Source: Agathobaculum ammoniilyticum (lineage in GTDB: Bacteria > Bacillota > Clostridia > Oscillospirales > Butyricicoccaceae). From it: a stretch of DNA of 64,000 nucleotides. The position numbers and the translations under genes are program-made. Below are positions 49,983-58,820 of the stretch, piece by piece. Under the pieces are notes generated by a model. The model had not been told where the DNA came from, searched no databases, and saw only the letters and a program-made list of their open reading frames with translations. Every line of letters begins with the position of its first letter. The first letter of the stretch is position 1. The stretch spans positions 14,724 through 78,723 of the forward strand of contig NZ_JAOQJE010000013.1 of the NCBI RefSeq assembly GCF_025567315.1, given 5' to 3'.

Positions 49983-50708
49983 TCAGTCCCCCCTCGGAAA
50001 CGCGTCGCGCGCCGCGCCGTCAAAAATGATTTTGCCATCCGCCACGCGCACGACGCGCTTGGCCTCCTGCGCGATGCCGTTGTCATGCGTGATAAGCACG
50101 ATCGTATTGCCCTCGTCGTTGAGCTTTTTCAAAAAATCCAGCACCTCGCGGCTGGTGCGCGAATCGAGCGCGCCGGTCGGCTCGTCGGCCAGGATGACCG
50201 AAGGGTCGCCTGCCAGCGCCCGTGCGATGGAAACGCGCTGCTGCTGGCCGCCGGAAAGCTGCGTGGGCAGATTTTTCTCTTTGCCCGCGAGTCCGACGCG
50301 TTCGATCTGGAGCCGCGCCCTCTCGGCGCGCTCCTCAGCGGGTATGCCCGCGTAAAGCAACGACAGCTCGACGTTTTCCTGCACGTTCAGCTTGGGTATC
50401 AGGTTGTACTGCTGGAAAATAAAGCCCAGCGTCTTATTGCGGATCTCTGCCTGCTCGTCGTCGGTCAGCTCGGACACGTCCTCGCCATTGAGCAGGTACT
50501 GCCCGCTGGTCGGCACGTCCAGACAGCCAATAATGTTCATCAGCGTCGATTTGCCCGACCCCGACTGTCCGACGATGGCTACAAATTCTCCCTTGTATAT
50601 CTTGAGCGAAACGCCATCCGAGGCATGCACCTCGGTATCGCCCATCTGGTATATCTTATAAATATCGCGCAGCTCAATCAGCGGCGTCCTGGTTTCGGTT
50701 GTCATCAC
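49983..50708 (-). CDS. ABC transporter ATP-binding protein (MacB/LolD type)
   Basis: This 241-residue ATPase has Walker A GQSGSGKST, the Q-loop FQQYNLIPKLNV, the signature LSGGQQQRVSIARAL and Walker B VILADEPTGALD. It pairs with the permease two bases downstream and overlaps the adaptor gene's end by four bases, so the three are a single translational unit. Confidence 0.94.
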   Translation of the reverse strand: MMTTETRTPLIELRDIYKIYQMGDTEVHASDGVSLKIYKGEFVAIVGQSGSGKSTLMNIIGCLDVPTSGQYLLNGEDVSELTDDEQAEIRNKTLGFIFQQYNLIPKLNVQENVELSLLYAGIPAEERAERARLQIERVGLAGKEKNLPTQLSGGQQQRVSIARALAGDPSVILADEPTGALDSRTSREVLDFLKKLNDEGNTIVLITHDNGIAQEAKRVVRVADGKIIFDGAARDAFPRGD

Positions 50709-52522
50709 GGCATACCGCCTCCGCCCGGCATGCCGCCGCCTGCCATACCACCGCCAGAGGGCATACCGCCCATGCCGCCCATATCACTGCCGGAGGGCAT
50801 ATTGCCCATATCGCCGCCTGGCAGCATGCCGAACTCATCGCCGGACGAGTTGCGCTGCACCTCGGGTACATAGACGATATCGCCGGGCTCGATGCCGGAG
50901 GTGATTTCAATATAACTGTCGTCCGACAGGCCGGTTTCAACCTCGACCGCCCGCCATCCGTCGGGCAGAAGCACGCCGCCCACCATGGCGTTTTCCGTGT
51001 TTTTCGCGCTGTCATCCTTGACATAAACCGTGTTCCCGCGCTGCACAGACGCGATCGGCACGGCGACCGCGTCCGCCGCCTCGTCCACCACGATGGTAGC
51101 GTCCACGTTCATGCCCGGCAGCAGGCCTTCCGGCGGGTTATCGATCTGCACGGTCACCGGATAGGTGGTCACACCGTTAGAGGTCGTACCCGCGACCGAA
51201 ACCTTAGTCACAACGCCTTCGATCGTCGCCGTGTCCGTGAGCGAATCACAGGTGATATTGACCGCCTGGCCGACCTCTACCTCGTTCACATCCAGTTCGT
51301 CGAGCGAGATATCGAACGTCAGGTAGGAGAGGTCGTAAATGACCGCGAGCGTGGTCTGCCCATTGGTGGTGTCGAGCGTATCGCCCACCTTGGTGTTCTT
51401 GGTGATGACCGTGCCGTCAATCGGCGCGGTGATCGTGTAGTCGTCCAGCTTATCTACCGTATTCTGATAGGAAAGCTGCTGCTGTGCGAGCGACAGGCGG
51501 CTGCTCTCCACCTGCTGTTCGACCGAGGAAGAGGACAAAACCGCAATGACCGTGCCGGGCGAAACCTGCGCACCCTCGCTCACTTTCAGGCTCGTTACCG
51601 TACCCGAAGCGTCCGAGGTGATCGTGGATTCCGACCGGTATGTAAAGCTCGCGCCCTGGTTGCTGGCGATGCCGTTCACGGTCGCAGAGGCGGTTGAGGA
51701 CGTTGAAAGCCCGCCCGGATTGCTGACCTGTATCGTCACATATTTGACGATCTGGTAACCGTCCAGCACGGTTTCGGCCGCGTCGATCGCCGTGACCGTG
51801 CCGCTCAGCGTCTCGAACGAGCTGTCCATTGTTACGGTTGCGGCCGCGCCGACGCCGAAGTTTTCCACCTCCGCGGAATTGAACGGCACCACCAGCTCCA
51901 TCACGGAAGAATCACGCACATCCGCAATCGTCGCGCCCGCCTGCACTTCGTCGCCCACCTCAACATACAGTTCGGTAATCATGCCCGACTTTTTCGAGGT
52001 TACATTCAGGTCGTCCAGGCTTTCCAGCGTCTGGCTGTAGCTGTTCTGGCTCTGCTGTAGGGAAAGCTGCGCCTGCTCGACCGAGCTTTCCGCGTCTGAG
52101 CTGTCGATCTCATACATGACATCGCCCTTTTTTACCTCGTCGCCCTCCTCAAATGTGCAGGACAGCACCTCGCCCTGCACCGATGCGGTCACGCTGTACT
52201 GGTTGGCCGGCTCGATTGTTCCCGTCGCGGACAGCGTCAGTTGGATGTCCTGCCGGACCGCCTCGCTTTCCGTATAGGTCTGCGTTCCGTCCGCACCGCC
52301 GGCTGTCAAAATATGATGCACGCCCCAGCCTCCGGCAAGCAGCACCACCGCCACGGGGATGACCACCTTCTTTTTCAGCTTCCTGCGTTTTTTCTTTTTG
52401 CTGTGCGCGCCAGTCGGTGCCATATCCGCAGCCGCTTCTTCATTTTGCTTTTTCTTTCCCTGAAACAGCCTTTTTCCTTTCCATGGGGCTTTCCCGCGCA
52501 GTTTTTCAAACGGCAATTTCAA
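50705..52522 (-). CDS. MacA/HlyD-type adaptor protein with Met/Gly-rich tail
   Basis: This protein of about 605 residues has a basic cytoplasmic start and one membrane helix (KKKVVIPVAVVLLAGGWGVH). Lipoyl/barrel-sandwich hybrid halves (ANQYSVTASVQGEVLSCTFE, APIDGTVITKNTKVGDTLDT) flank coiled coils (AQLSLQQSQNSYSQTLESLD), followed by beta-barrel domains. The C-terminus is an unusual repeat of GGMPSGGGMAGGGMP type. I favour TTG 52522 (GGAGG at nine bases) as start; ATG 52567 is an alternative. In Gram-positives such adaptors link an ABC exporter to the wall or help substrate release. Confidence 0.85.
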   Translation of the reverse strand: MKLPFEKLRGKAPWKGKRLFQGKKKQNEEAAADMAPTGAHSKKKKRRKLKKKVVIPVAVVLLAGGWGVHHILTAGGADGTQTYTESEAVRQDIQLTLSATGTIEPANQYSVTASVQGEVLSCTFEEGDEVKKGDVMYEIDSSDAESSVEQAQLSLQQSQNSYSQTLESLDDLNVTSKKSGMITELYVEVGDEVQAGATIADVRDSSVMELVVPFNSAEVENFGVGAAATVTMDSSFETLSGTVTAIDAAETVLDGYQIVKYVTIQVSNPGGLSTSSTASATVNGIASNQGASFTYRSESTITSDASGTVTSLKVSEGAQVSPGTVIAVLSSSSVEQQVESSRLSLAQQQLSYQNTVDKLDDYTITAPIDGTVITKNTKVGDTLDTTNGQTTLAVIYDLSYLTFDISLDELDVNEVEVGQAVNITCDSLTDTATIEGVVTKVSVAGTTSNGVTTYPVTVQIDNPPEGLLPGMNVDATIVVDEAADAVAVPIASVQRGNTVYVKDDSAKNTENAMVGGVLLPDGWRAVEVETGLSDDSYIEITSGIEPGDIVYVPEVQRNSSGDEFGMLPGGDMGNMPSGSDMGGMGGMPSGGGMAGGGMPGGGGMP

Positions 52523-52692
52523 ACCCTGTTCCCTCCCGTGCTGGTTTATCAATTCGCGCTCTATCATAAGCGCAGTATATTGAAAAAGCATTGAAGAAAT
52601 CCGGCTTTAACAAATTTTCCACCGCTCATACACAAAAACTCCATACACAGCCTGCAAAATAAAGGCATCATCTGCCAAAGGAGGCGCCGGCT

Positions 52693-53373
52693 ATGCGTGT
52701 TCTGCTTATCGGCCCCAGCCCTAATGAAAAAATCCTGCCGGCGCTGCGGCGCGATCATATCCTTGCCGACTGCCTGCCCCGGCCGGAGCAGACGCAGACC
52801 GGCTTTCCGGAAAACCTTTACGACGTGGTCGTCCTCTTTTCCGATACGGACGCCGCCCTGCCCGTCCGGCTCCGCATGGTGCGGGAGGATGGCGTTTCAG
52901 TTCCCATTCTTGTTGTCGCGCCGCGCTCCTCCGCGCGCGACCGCATCCGCGCGCTGGACGCCGGTGCGGACGATTTCCTGACCGAGCCGTTCCTGATCGC
53001 CGAGCTGCTGGCACGGGTACGCGCGCTCGGGCGGCGCGGACGCATCCTTCAGCCGCGGCTGCTGCGCGCGGGCGACCTGACGCTCGACCGCGGACATTTC
53101 CTCCTCTCCGGCCGCGCTGGCGAGGTGCGCCTCTCCAGCAAGGAGCTGCAGTTGGCGGAGCTGTTTCTGCTCCATCCCGGCCAAATCCTGCCGCGCGACA
53201 CCTTACGGCAAAAGGTCTGGGGCTGCGATACCGAGGCGCGCTATAACAATATTGAGGTATACCTGTCCCTCCTGCGGCGCAAGCTGCGCGCGGTCGATTC
53301 CGTTGTCCAAATCCAAGCCGAGCGCGGCGTTGGCTACTATCTGGAGGTCCAGCCTAATCATATGCAGGCATAA
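52693..53373 (+). CDS. OmpR-type regulator with degenerate receiver
   Basis: This 226-residue protein has an N-terminal receiver-like domain and a C-terminal winged helix (RLSSKELQLAELFLLHPGQI, LRQKVWGCDTEARYNNIEVY, LRAVDSVVQIQAERGVGYYL). The receiver lacks the phosphorylation residues: the acidic pair is replaced by GPSPNE, the phospho-Asp position reads VVVLF before SDTD, and the conserved Lys is Glu in DDFLTEPF. It therefore probably works without phosphorylation. It is divergent from the MacAB-like operon and is that operon's likely regulator. No histidine kinase is nearby. Confidence 0.88.
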   Translation: MRVLLIGPSPNEKILPALRRDHILADCLPRPEQTQTGFPENLYDVVVLFSDTDAALPVRLRMVREDGVSVPILVVAPRSSARDRIRALDAGADDFLTEPFLIAELLARVRALGRRGRILQPRLLRAGDLTLDRGHFLLSGRAGEVRLSSKELQLAELFLLHPGQILPRDTLRQKVWGCDTEARYNNIEVYLSLLRRKLRAVDSVVQIQAERGVGYYLEVQPNHMQA

Positions 53374-53376
53374 TAA

Positions 53377-53407
53377 AACGCCGCAACGGTCATCCCGCTG
53401 CGGCGTT
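53377..53407 (+). terminator. Terminator of the regulator gene
   Basis: AACGCCGCA with TGCGGCGTT, nine-base-pair stem, then a T-rich stretch. Confidence 0.7.
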
Positions 53408-53415
53408 CTTGCTTT

Positions 53416-53520
53416 TTACAGGCCGCGGTGCTTGCTGCGCTCGATCGGGCCGAACCAACTGTCCGCGATGCGCTTCAGCAGGGTCCACAGCCCGCCGAAC
53501 CTCAAACCATAGTGTTTCAT
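53416..53520 (-). CDS. 34-residue basic small protein
   Basis: ATG 53520 on the minus strand is preceded by a very strong GGAGGAAGGGGC and encodes MKHYGLRFGGLWTLLKRIAD followed by SWFGPIERSKHRGL. It is basic with an amphipathic centre (LWTLLKRIADSWF). The frame is open much further upstream (to 53625), but only this start has a ribosome site, and TACAAT lies about 75 bases upstream. It is convergent with the regulator gene. Function unknown; it may be membrane-associated. Confidence 0.5.
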   Translation of the reverse strand: MKHYGLRFGGLWTLLKRIADSWFGPIERSKHRGL

Positions 53521-53668
53521 GCCATGCCCCTTCCTCCGTCCGCACTTCCTGTCCCGCGCCTTATGTATCACAAGGCTTGTCCTTGATTGTATTGTACCCC
53601 TTTTTTCTTGCTGTTTCCCTCTCAAAATAATGAAAATTTTCTTAAGATTTTGTTAATCTTCTTCTGAA

Positions 53669-53699
53669 AAAGGGGCTGTCCCCCATGGACAGCCCCTTT
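53669..53699. terminator. Terminator of rmuC
   Basis: AAAGGGGCTGTCC with GGACAGCCCCTTT, 13-bp stem and five-base loop, overlapping the rmuC stop region on the minus strand. Confidence 0.8.
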
Positions 53700-54960
53700 A
53701 CTCCTCCGGCTCCGCCGCGTCCTCTCCCAAGGCGAGCACGGTTTCGCTCTCCGCTTCGCTCAGCTCGGTCACGCTTTTGAGCTTGCGCCGAATCGCGCGG
53801 GTGCGCGTGCCGACCAGCTTGTCCAGCTCGCGGCTGGCCTGGTCCAAACGGGTCTGCGTCTGCGTCAGGCAGGCCTCAAATTTATCAAACTCGGTCTTGA
53901 CCGCCCCGAGCACGCTCCACACCTCACCAGACCGCTTTTGTATCGCAATCGTGCGGAACGACATTTGCAGCGAATTGAGTAGCGCCGCCATCGTACTCGG
54001 TCCCGCGATGTTCACATGGTAATCGCGCTGCAGCACCTCCACCATGCCGCGGCTGACCGCTTCCGCATACAACCCCTCGAACGGCAGGAACAGGATGCCG
54101 AAATCCGTCGTATATGGCGGCTCCAGATATTTGTCGCGGATATCCTTCGCTTCCGCCTTCAGCGTATTGACCAGCGTTTTGGCACAGGCGTCGAGCTGTT
54201 CGCGCGCGCCGTCCTCATAGGCGTCGCGCAGCGCGCCATACGTCTCGCCTGGGAATTTGGAGTCAATCGGCAGCCAGATAAAGCCCCCATCCTCCACTGG
54301 CAGCTTGACCGCGTATTCAACCACGTTGCGGCTCCCCGGCCGTGTGGCGACGTTCACCCCATACTGCTCGGGCGCAAGGATATCCTCCAGAATCGCGCCG
54401 AGCTGGATCTCGCCCACAATGCCGCGGGTCTTGACATTGGTGAGAACCTTTTTCAAATCGCCCACGCCCTGCGCCAGCGTCTGCATCTCACCGAGGCCCT
54501 TATAGACCTGTTCCAGCCGCTCATTGACCAGCTTGAACGATTCATTCATACGGTCGGACAGCGTTTTCTGCAGCTTTTCGTCCACGATCCGCCGCATATC
54601 GTCCAGCTTTCTATTGTTATCCTCCTGCAGGGCGCGCAGGTTTTTATCCACGGCTGCGCGGATGTTTTCCAGGCTTTGCGCCGTTTCCGCCGTAAAGCCG
54701 TGCAGCCGCTTTTCAAACTGCCCCAGCTGGTCGGTCACGCCGCCCATCCTGCCGGACAGGCTTTTCTCCATCGCGGAAAGCTGGTCCAACTGCGCCGCGC
54801 GGCCTTCCTTCAGATTTTGGCTGACCAGCGTCCCCAGCGCCGCGATGGTGCCGCTGTCCTCCTGCCGTTCCTGGACCGCGGGTTTCCGCGTCAGCAGGAT
54901 GATGACCAGCGCCAGCAGGATGATGACCAGTACCAGCGTGGCCACAGATAGGTATTGCAT
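53698..54960 (-). CDS. rmuC: DNA recombination protein RmuC
   Basis: This 420-residue protein has an N-terminal membrane helix (SVATLVLVIILLALVIILLT), a long coiled coil (residues 40-160) and the RmuC nuclease-like domain (KTRGIVGEIQLGAILEDILA, FIWLPIDSKFPGETYGALRD, FGILFLPFEGLYAEAVSRGM). The family limits inversions at repeats in E. coli. It lies 28 bp downstream of the alarmone synthetase gene on the same strand. Confidence 0.92.
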   Translation of the reverse strand: MQYLSVATLVLVIILLALVIILLTRKPAVQERQEDSGTIAALGTLVSQNLKEGRAAQLDQLSAMEKSLSGRMGGVTDQLGQFEKRLHGFTAETAQSLENIRAAVDKNLRALQEDNNRKLDDMRRIVDEKLQKTLSDRMNESFKLVNERLEQVYKGLGEMQTLAQGVGDLKKVLTNVKTRGIVGEIQLGAILEDILAPEQYGVNVATRPGSRNVVEYAVKLPVEDGGFIWLPIDSKFPGETYGALRDAYEDGAREQLDACAKTLVNTLKAEAKDIRDKYLEPPYTTDFGILFLPFEGLYAEAVSRGMVEVLQRDYHVNIAGPSTMAALLNSLQMSFRTIAIQKRSGEVWSVLGAVKTEFDKFEACLTQTQTRLDQASRELDKLVGTRTRAIRRKLKSVTELSEAESETVLALGEDAAEPEE

Positions 54961-54988
54961 TGTCTCGGTCCTTTCTCAGCTTTGTGTT

Positions 54989-55657
54989 TTACCGCAGGAC
55001 ATGCAGCTCCTTAGCAATGCGCTGCATCTCCTCATCGGTCGCCGCGATAACATCCGCGCACTCTTTCAGGTCGTCCGATATGTGCGGCGGCACCTGCACA
55101 TCGGATTTATACCGAAGCTGATGCTCCAGACTCGCCCAGAAATCCATGGCAATCGTCCGCAGCTGCAGCTCGATCCGCACCGGCTTGGTTGTTTCCGACA
55201 GGAAAATCGGCACCTCCAGGATCAGGTGCAGGCTGCGGTAACCATTCGGCTTGGGGTTGGCAATATAGTCCTTCTTTTCGATCAGTGTCAGGTCGCTTTG
55301 CCGCATCAGCATATCCGCCACCGTATAGATATCTTGGATAAAGGGGCAGATCACGCGGATGCCGCCGATGTCGTTCAGGTTATCCATCATGGACTGTAAA
55401 GAAATCGGGAAGCCGCGCCGCTTGAGCTTTTTGATAATGCTGCGCGGCGATTTGATACGGCTTTTGATCGAATCAATCGGACTTGGCTTGCCGGAGATAT
55501 TCGATTCGTCGCTCAAAATATCCAGCTTTGTCTTGATCTCTCGGATTCCCGCCTCATACAGCAGCATGATCTGCTGCAACTGCATGGCGGATTCCATCAG
55601 TTTCTCCGCGTCGTGTTCACCCAGCATATCCATTTCGAGAAAATCGGTCAGTTCCAT
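54989..55657 (-). CDS. Small alarmone synthetase (RelP/RelQ-type (p)ppGpp synthetase)
   Basis: This 222-residue single-domain protein has the synthetase core KPSPIDSIKSRIKSPRSIIK, DIGGIRVICPFIQDIYTVAD, DYIANPKPNGYRSLHLILEV and the EIQLRT-like RIELQLRTIAMDFWASLEHQ motif. There is no HD hydrolase, TGS or ACT domain, so it makes (p)ppGpp or pGpp from ATP and GDP/GTP without degrading it. ATG 55657 has GGAGG at six bases; the frame back to 55681 lacks a site. Confidence 0.93.
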   Translation of the reverse strand: MELTDFLEMDMLGEHDAEKLMESAMQLQQIMLLYEAGIREIKTKLDILSDESNISGKPSPIDSIKSRIKSPRSIIKKLKRRGFPISLQSMMDNLNDIGGIRVICPFIQDIYTVADMLMRQSDLTLIEKKDYIANPKPNGYRSLHLILEVPIFLSETTKPVRIELQLRTIAMDFWASLEHQLRYKSDVQVPPHISDDLKECADVIAATDEEMQRIAKELHVLR

Positions 55658-55763
55658 TGCATTCCTCCTGCATACAGGCATTACATCCCTTCGGTGTCTA
55701 TTATAGCATAAAAGCGCTAACTGGGCAATCCAGCCGGCATCGCCCGTGCAAAAGCAGGCAAAA

Positions 55764-56177
55764 TCAGAGCTTTTTGTTATAGTACAGCAAGGTAATGCAT
55801 TCGATAATCAGCATTGTTGTAAAAATGAGGCCAAAGGCTACCAGCATGCCTCCAAAGAACGCCTCCATTGCCTGCATCCCAAAAATACTAAGCAGCATAC
55901 AAACAAAGCACACCAGTTCCGCGATACCCAGCGCACGGCTTTTAGCGCGCCACTCGACCAAACGATTTCGCTCGTCCAGTTCCGCGATCTTGTCCTCGCG
56001 CGACATCTCCCGGGAAAAGCTGCGGAGCAGTCCGCTGCCGCCGATCAGCAGGCATAAAATCATCATAACCGTTCCTTTCAGGTCAAATCCTTTCCATATG
56101 CTGATCATCAGCTGGAGCGTGCCAAGCACTATAAAACCAATTCCATACCAGAACGTTTTTTTGTTATAGATTTTCAT
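55764..56177 (-). CDS. Four-span membrane protein paired with an XRE regulator
   Basis: This 137-residue protein has four spans (TFWYGIGFIVLGTLQLMISI, MMILCLLIGGSGLL, IAELVCFVCMLLSIFGMQ, MLVAFGLIFTTMLIIECITL) and a charged middle loop (SREMSREDKIAELDERNRLV), a layout common beside small XRE genes in Clostridia. Its start overlaps the XRE gene's end by 14 bases. It may be a membrane sensor for that regulator. Family number not known to me. Confidence 0.8.
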   Translation of the reverse strand: MKIYNKKTFWYGIGFIVLGTLQLMISIWKGFDLKGTVMMILCLLIGGSGLLRSFSREMSREDKIAELDERNRLVEWRAKSRALGIAELVCFVCMLLSIFGMQAMEAFFGGMLVAFGLIFTTMLIIECITLLYYNKKL

Positions 56178-56394
56178 ACCGCTTATCCTCCTCTTCCCTG
56201 TTTTCTTTCAGACAATAGAGTTCCTCGATCGATGTGCCGAACTGCTCCGCTAAACGGTAGGCCAGCAGCAACGAGGGGTTGTACTGCCCCTTTTCCAACG
56301 AGATAATCGTTCTGGCAGACACATGGACCCGCTCCGCCAATTGCTGCTGTGTTATACCAGCAGCCGTACGCAATTCTTTTACTCGGTTTTTCAC
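56164..56394 (-). CDS. XRE regulator (YgzD-like) with clear operators
   Basis: This 76-residue Cro/C1 HTH protein (KNRVKELRTAAGITQQQLAE, RVHVSARTIISLEKGQYNPS, AEQFGTSIEELYCLKE) starts at GTG 56394, since nothing before it fits the family. Two 14-bp palindromes lie between its promoter and start, so it very likely represses itself and the membrane gene it overlaps. Confidence 0.85.
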   Translation of the reverse strand: MKNRVKELRTAAGITQQQLAERVHVSARTIISLEKGQYNPSLLLAYRLAEQFGTSIEELYCLKENREEEDKRYENL

Positions 56395-56411
56395 TATACC
56401 ACCGCCGAATA

Positions 56412-56441
56412 TGAAGCAAGCTTCACATGAAGTATGCTTCA
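56412..56441. promoter_or_regulatory. Two 14-bp operators of the XRE regulator
   Basis: TGAAGCAAGCTTCA (56412-56425, perfect palindrome) and TGAAGTATGCTTCA (56428-56441), centres 16 bp apart, begin directly after the -10. Bound repressor would stop elongation or polymerase binding. Confidence 0.75.
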
Positions 56442-56442
56442 T

Positions 56443-56470
56443 ATTATATAACAATTATCCAAACTGTCAA
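56443..56470 (-). promoter_or_regulatory. Consensus promoter of the XRE/membrane pair
   Basis: Perfect TTGACA (56465-56470), 16-bp spacer, perfect TATAAT (56443-56448) on the minus strand. Confidence 0.85.
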
Positions 56471-56562
56471 GAAAAAAACGATTCTCTATATTACAGATCT
56501 ACAAAATTTTTTACAAACCCATTTACGAATCATTTCTTCTATTCGCTCCATCCATATCAGCA

Positions 56563-56610
56563 TCAAAAACACGGATTGCAGGCGTCGAAAAGCAGCCTGC
56601 AATCCGTGTT
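56563..56610 (-). terminator. Terminator of the sugar operon
   Basis: A 16-bp perfect stem (AACACGGATTGCAGGC and complement, 11-base loop) is followed on the minus strand by TTTTTG. It ends the LacI gene, the last of the operon. Confidence 0.85.
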
Positions 56611-56644
56611 ATGAAATGATTTCAAGTCCATCGTACGGTTATAG

Positions 56645-57715
56645 TTACCAGTTCATATCCCATTCCGCTTTTACGCTGGGGTCAGTTGAATTGCGTATTA
56701 TCAACTCTCCCTCCAAGCAAATCATCATTCTGGCGGACTGGTCATTATTGACCCGACGCATAAAAAGCTCGAACGCCTGCGCTCCCATTTCTTCTTTCGG
56801 TATATGAATGGTGGTCAACGACGGCGAAATCAGCGAAGCCGGTGTGTTATCGTTAAATCCCACCACTGCAATATCTTCCGGAATCCGGATCTGTTGCTGC
56901 TTCAAATAGTTAATCGCGCCAATCGCCATTTGGTCGTTGCCTGCAACAACCGCATCGATTGTTCGTCCTGTATTTAAGAGCTGCTTCATGGCCTCATAGC
57001 CGCTTTCGCAGGTATAACGTCCCTCAACAATCAGATGGTCATCCACGCTCAGCCCCTTGAGCAACAAGGAAGATATAAAGCCTCTGCGCCGGTTTTTACC
57101 CATCATGTATTGGTTTGGCGCTGCGATATGCGCGATGTTCCTGCGTCCGCTCTCAATGAGGTAATTAGTTGCTTTCATGGTCCCTTCCAAATCGTTAACA
57201 ACCACTGCGTCTAATTTGGGACTGATCGCTGCTTCAAGGCAGATAATATGCATCGGCTGTGATGAAAAATTGATTGCGTGAAGAAAATCCAAATATTCCG
57301 CGGTTTCAATTTGATCCACATCCGCGCAAGACGACAACATAACGCCATCATAATTACGCGAGCGCAACAGATTAATAACTCGTCTTTCCTGGTTAATATC
57401 GCCTTTTGTATTAAAGATACTGACCGTGTAATCCTCTTTATCCGCAGCGACCTGAATACTTTTTAAAAGATTCGGAAAAAAGATGCTGGTGATAGAGGGA
57501 ATAACGACGGCAATTTGCTGGGATTTTCCTGTCTTCAGCTGGCGACCAACTAAATTAGTTTCATAATTCAGTTCTTTAACCGCCTTCATAACCCGTTTTG
57601 TCAGAGCGAGACTAACCGGTCTGGTCCCATTCAGCACATTAGATACAGTAGAAATTGACACGCCGGCGTGCCGCGCTACATCCTTTATACCAACAGACTT
57701 TTCCGTAAGTATCAT
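56645..57715 (-). CDS. LacI-family transcriptional regulator
   Basis: This 356-residue protein has an N-terminal LacI HTH (VGIKDVARHAGVSISTVSNV LNGTRPVS) with hinge helix, and a periplasmic-binding-protein-like sensor domain (IAVVIPSITSIFFPNLLKSI, DAVVAGNDQMAIGAINYLKQ, VVGFNDNTPASLISPSLTTI). It is the last gene of the dehydrogenase-transporter operon and should sense that operon's sugar or product. Its likely operators are the ATAAAAACGTTTTTAT palindrome at the operon start and the AAAAACGTTTTT at the divergent gene. Confidence 0.92.
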   Translation of the reverse strand: MILTEKSVGIKDVARHAGVSISTVSNVLNGTRPVSLALTKRVMKAVKELNYETNLVGRQLKTGKSQQIAVVIPSITSIFFPNLLKSIQVAADKEDYTVSIFNTKGDINQERRVINLLRSRNYDGVMLSSCADVDQIETAEYLDFLHAINFSSQPMHIICLEAAISPKLDAVVVNDLEGTMKATNYLIESGRRNIAHIAAPNQYMMGKNRRRGFISSLLLKGLSVDDHLIVEGRYTCESGYEAMKQLLNTGRTIDAVVAGNDQMAIGAINYLKQQQIRIPEDIAVVGFNDNTPASLISPSLTTIHIPKEEMGAQAFELFMRRVNNDQSARMMICLEGELIIRNSTDPSVKAEWDMNW

Positions 57716-57846
57716 ATTTCGGGCTTCTTTCTAATAAATTAGCTTACCCCGTTCTGCTACTTGCAAATTCAGGGTTGAATATAGCTGTTTTATTATATCT
57801 GATTTTTTTTTGAAATTCAATCTTCATCTTTACATAATTCCCCAAT

Positions 57847-58803
57847 TCAATCCGTCCGTTTGCGGGAATCGAGAAATACCGCTATAACAATAACAGCACC
57901 CTTGACCACACTCTGCAAATTGGAGTCGATCTGCAGCATGGTCATGCCATTTACCAAAATACCCAAAATCAAAGCGCCAAATACCGTATTGACAACTTTT
58001 CCACTACCGCCGGAAAAACTGGCGCCACCTAAAATTACGCAAGTAATCGCATCCATTTCATAGGCGTTGCCAACAGAAGGATTCCCCGAGCGCATTCTGG
58101 CTGTCAGCACAACAGCGGCTACCCCCGTGCAAATACCGGCAATCACATACCCCATGAAATTACATAGACGAACATTAATACCCGAGACCTTTGCAGCAGT
58201 TGCGTTTCCTCCAATTGCATATATCGAAGTTCCGTATTTTGTGCGCTCCAAAATAATGTAAATGATAATCGCCATCAAAACAAATATCCACGCTGCAATA
58301 GGTAATCCCAAGAAAGAATCTGTCCCGATGCTTTCAAATGCGTCATAAAACCCATTGATGTTTTTGCTATCGGTAATCAGCAAGGCCGCTCCTCTTGCTG
58401 CTGACATCATTCCCAGCGTTGCGATAAAAGCAGGAACGTTGCCATACGCTATAAAAAATCCGTTAATCACTCCTGTCAAGGCTCCAATAACTATTGCAAT
58501 CAAAAACACCAACGGGATGGGAAGCTCCGCTCGAACCGCCAAAGCTGCAAAAACGCCGCACAGCGCTACCACCGAACCTCCGGAAAGGTCAGTACCGCCA
58601 CTGACAATGGGGAACATAATGCCCAAGGCAATAATACCGATCACAGCCTGTTGACGAATGATATTAACCAGATTCGTGCTTTTTAAAAACGAATCCCCTT
58701 TCAGGATACTCATAGCCAACACCAGCGCCAACAAAATTAAAATAGCGCTGTACTCTTTAATAACGACCTGCAGTCTGTCTTTCATTGCAAGCGACTTTTT
58801 CAT
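57847..58803 (-). CDS. Sugar ABC transporter permease (RbsC-type)
   Basis: This 318-residue permease has about ten spans (LILLALVLAMSILKGDSFLK, AVIGIIALGIMFPIVSGGTD, LIAIVIGALTGVINGFFIAY, AAWIFVLMAIIIYIILERTK) and the family motif VSGINVRLCNFMGYVIAGIC with CVILGGASFSGGSGKVVNTV. It forms the channel with the RbsA-type ATPase and RbsB-type binding protein encoded upstream. ATG 58803 has GGAGG at eight bases. Confidence 0.94.
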   Translation of the reverse strand: MKKSLAMKDRLQVVIKEYSAILILLALVLAMSILKGDSFLKSTNLVNIIRQQAVIGIIALGIMFPIVSGGTDLSGGSVVALCGVFAALAVRAELPIPLVFLIAIVIGALTGVINGFFIAYGNVPAFIATLGMMSAARGAALLITDSKNINGFYDAFESIGTDSFLGLPIAAWIFVLMAIIIYIILERTKYGTSIYAIGGNATAAKVSGINVRLCNFMGYVIAGICTGVAAVVLTARMRSGNPSVGNAYEMDAITCVILGGASFSGGSGKVVNTVFGALILGILVNGMTMLQIDSNLQSVVKGAVIVIAVFLDSRKRTD

Positions 58804-58820
58804 CAAGAATTCCTCCCCAT

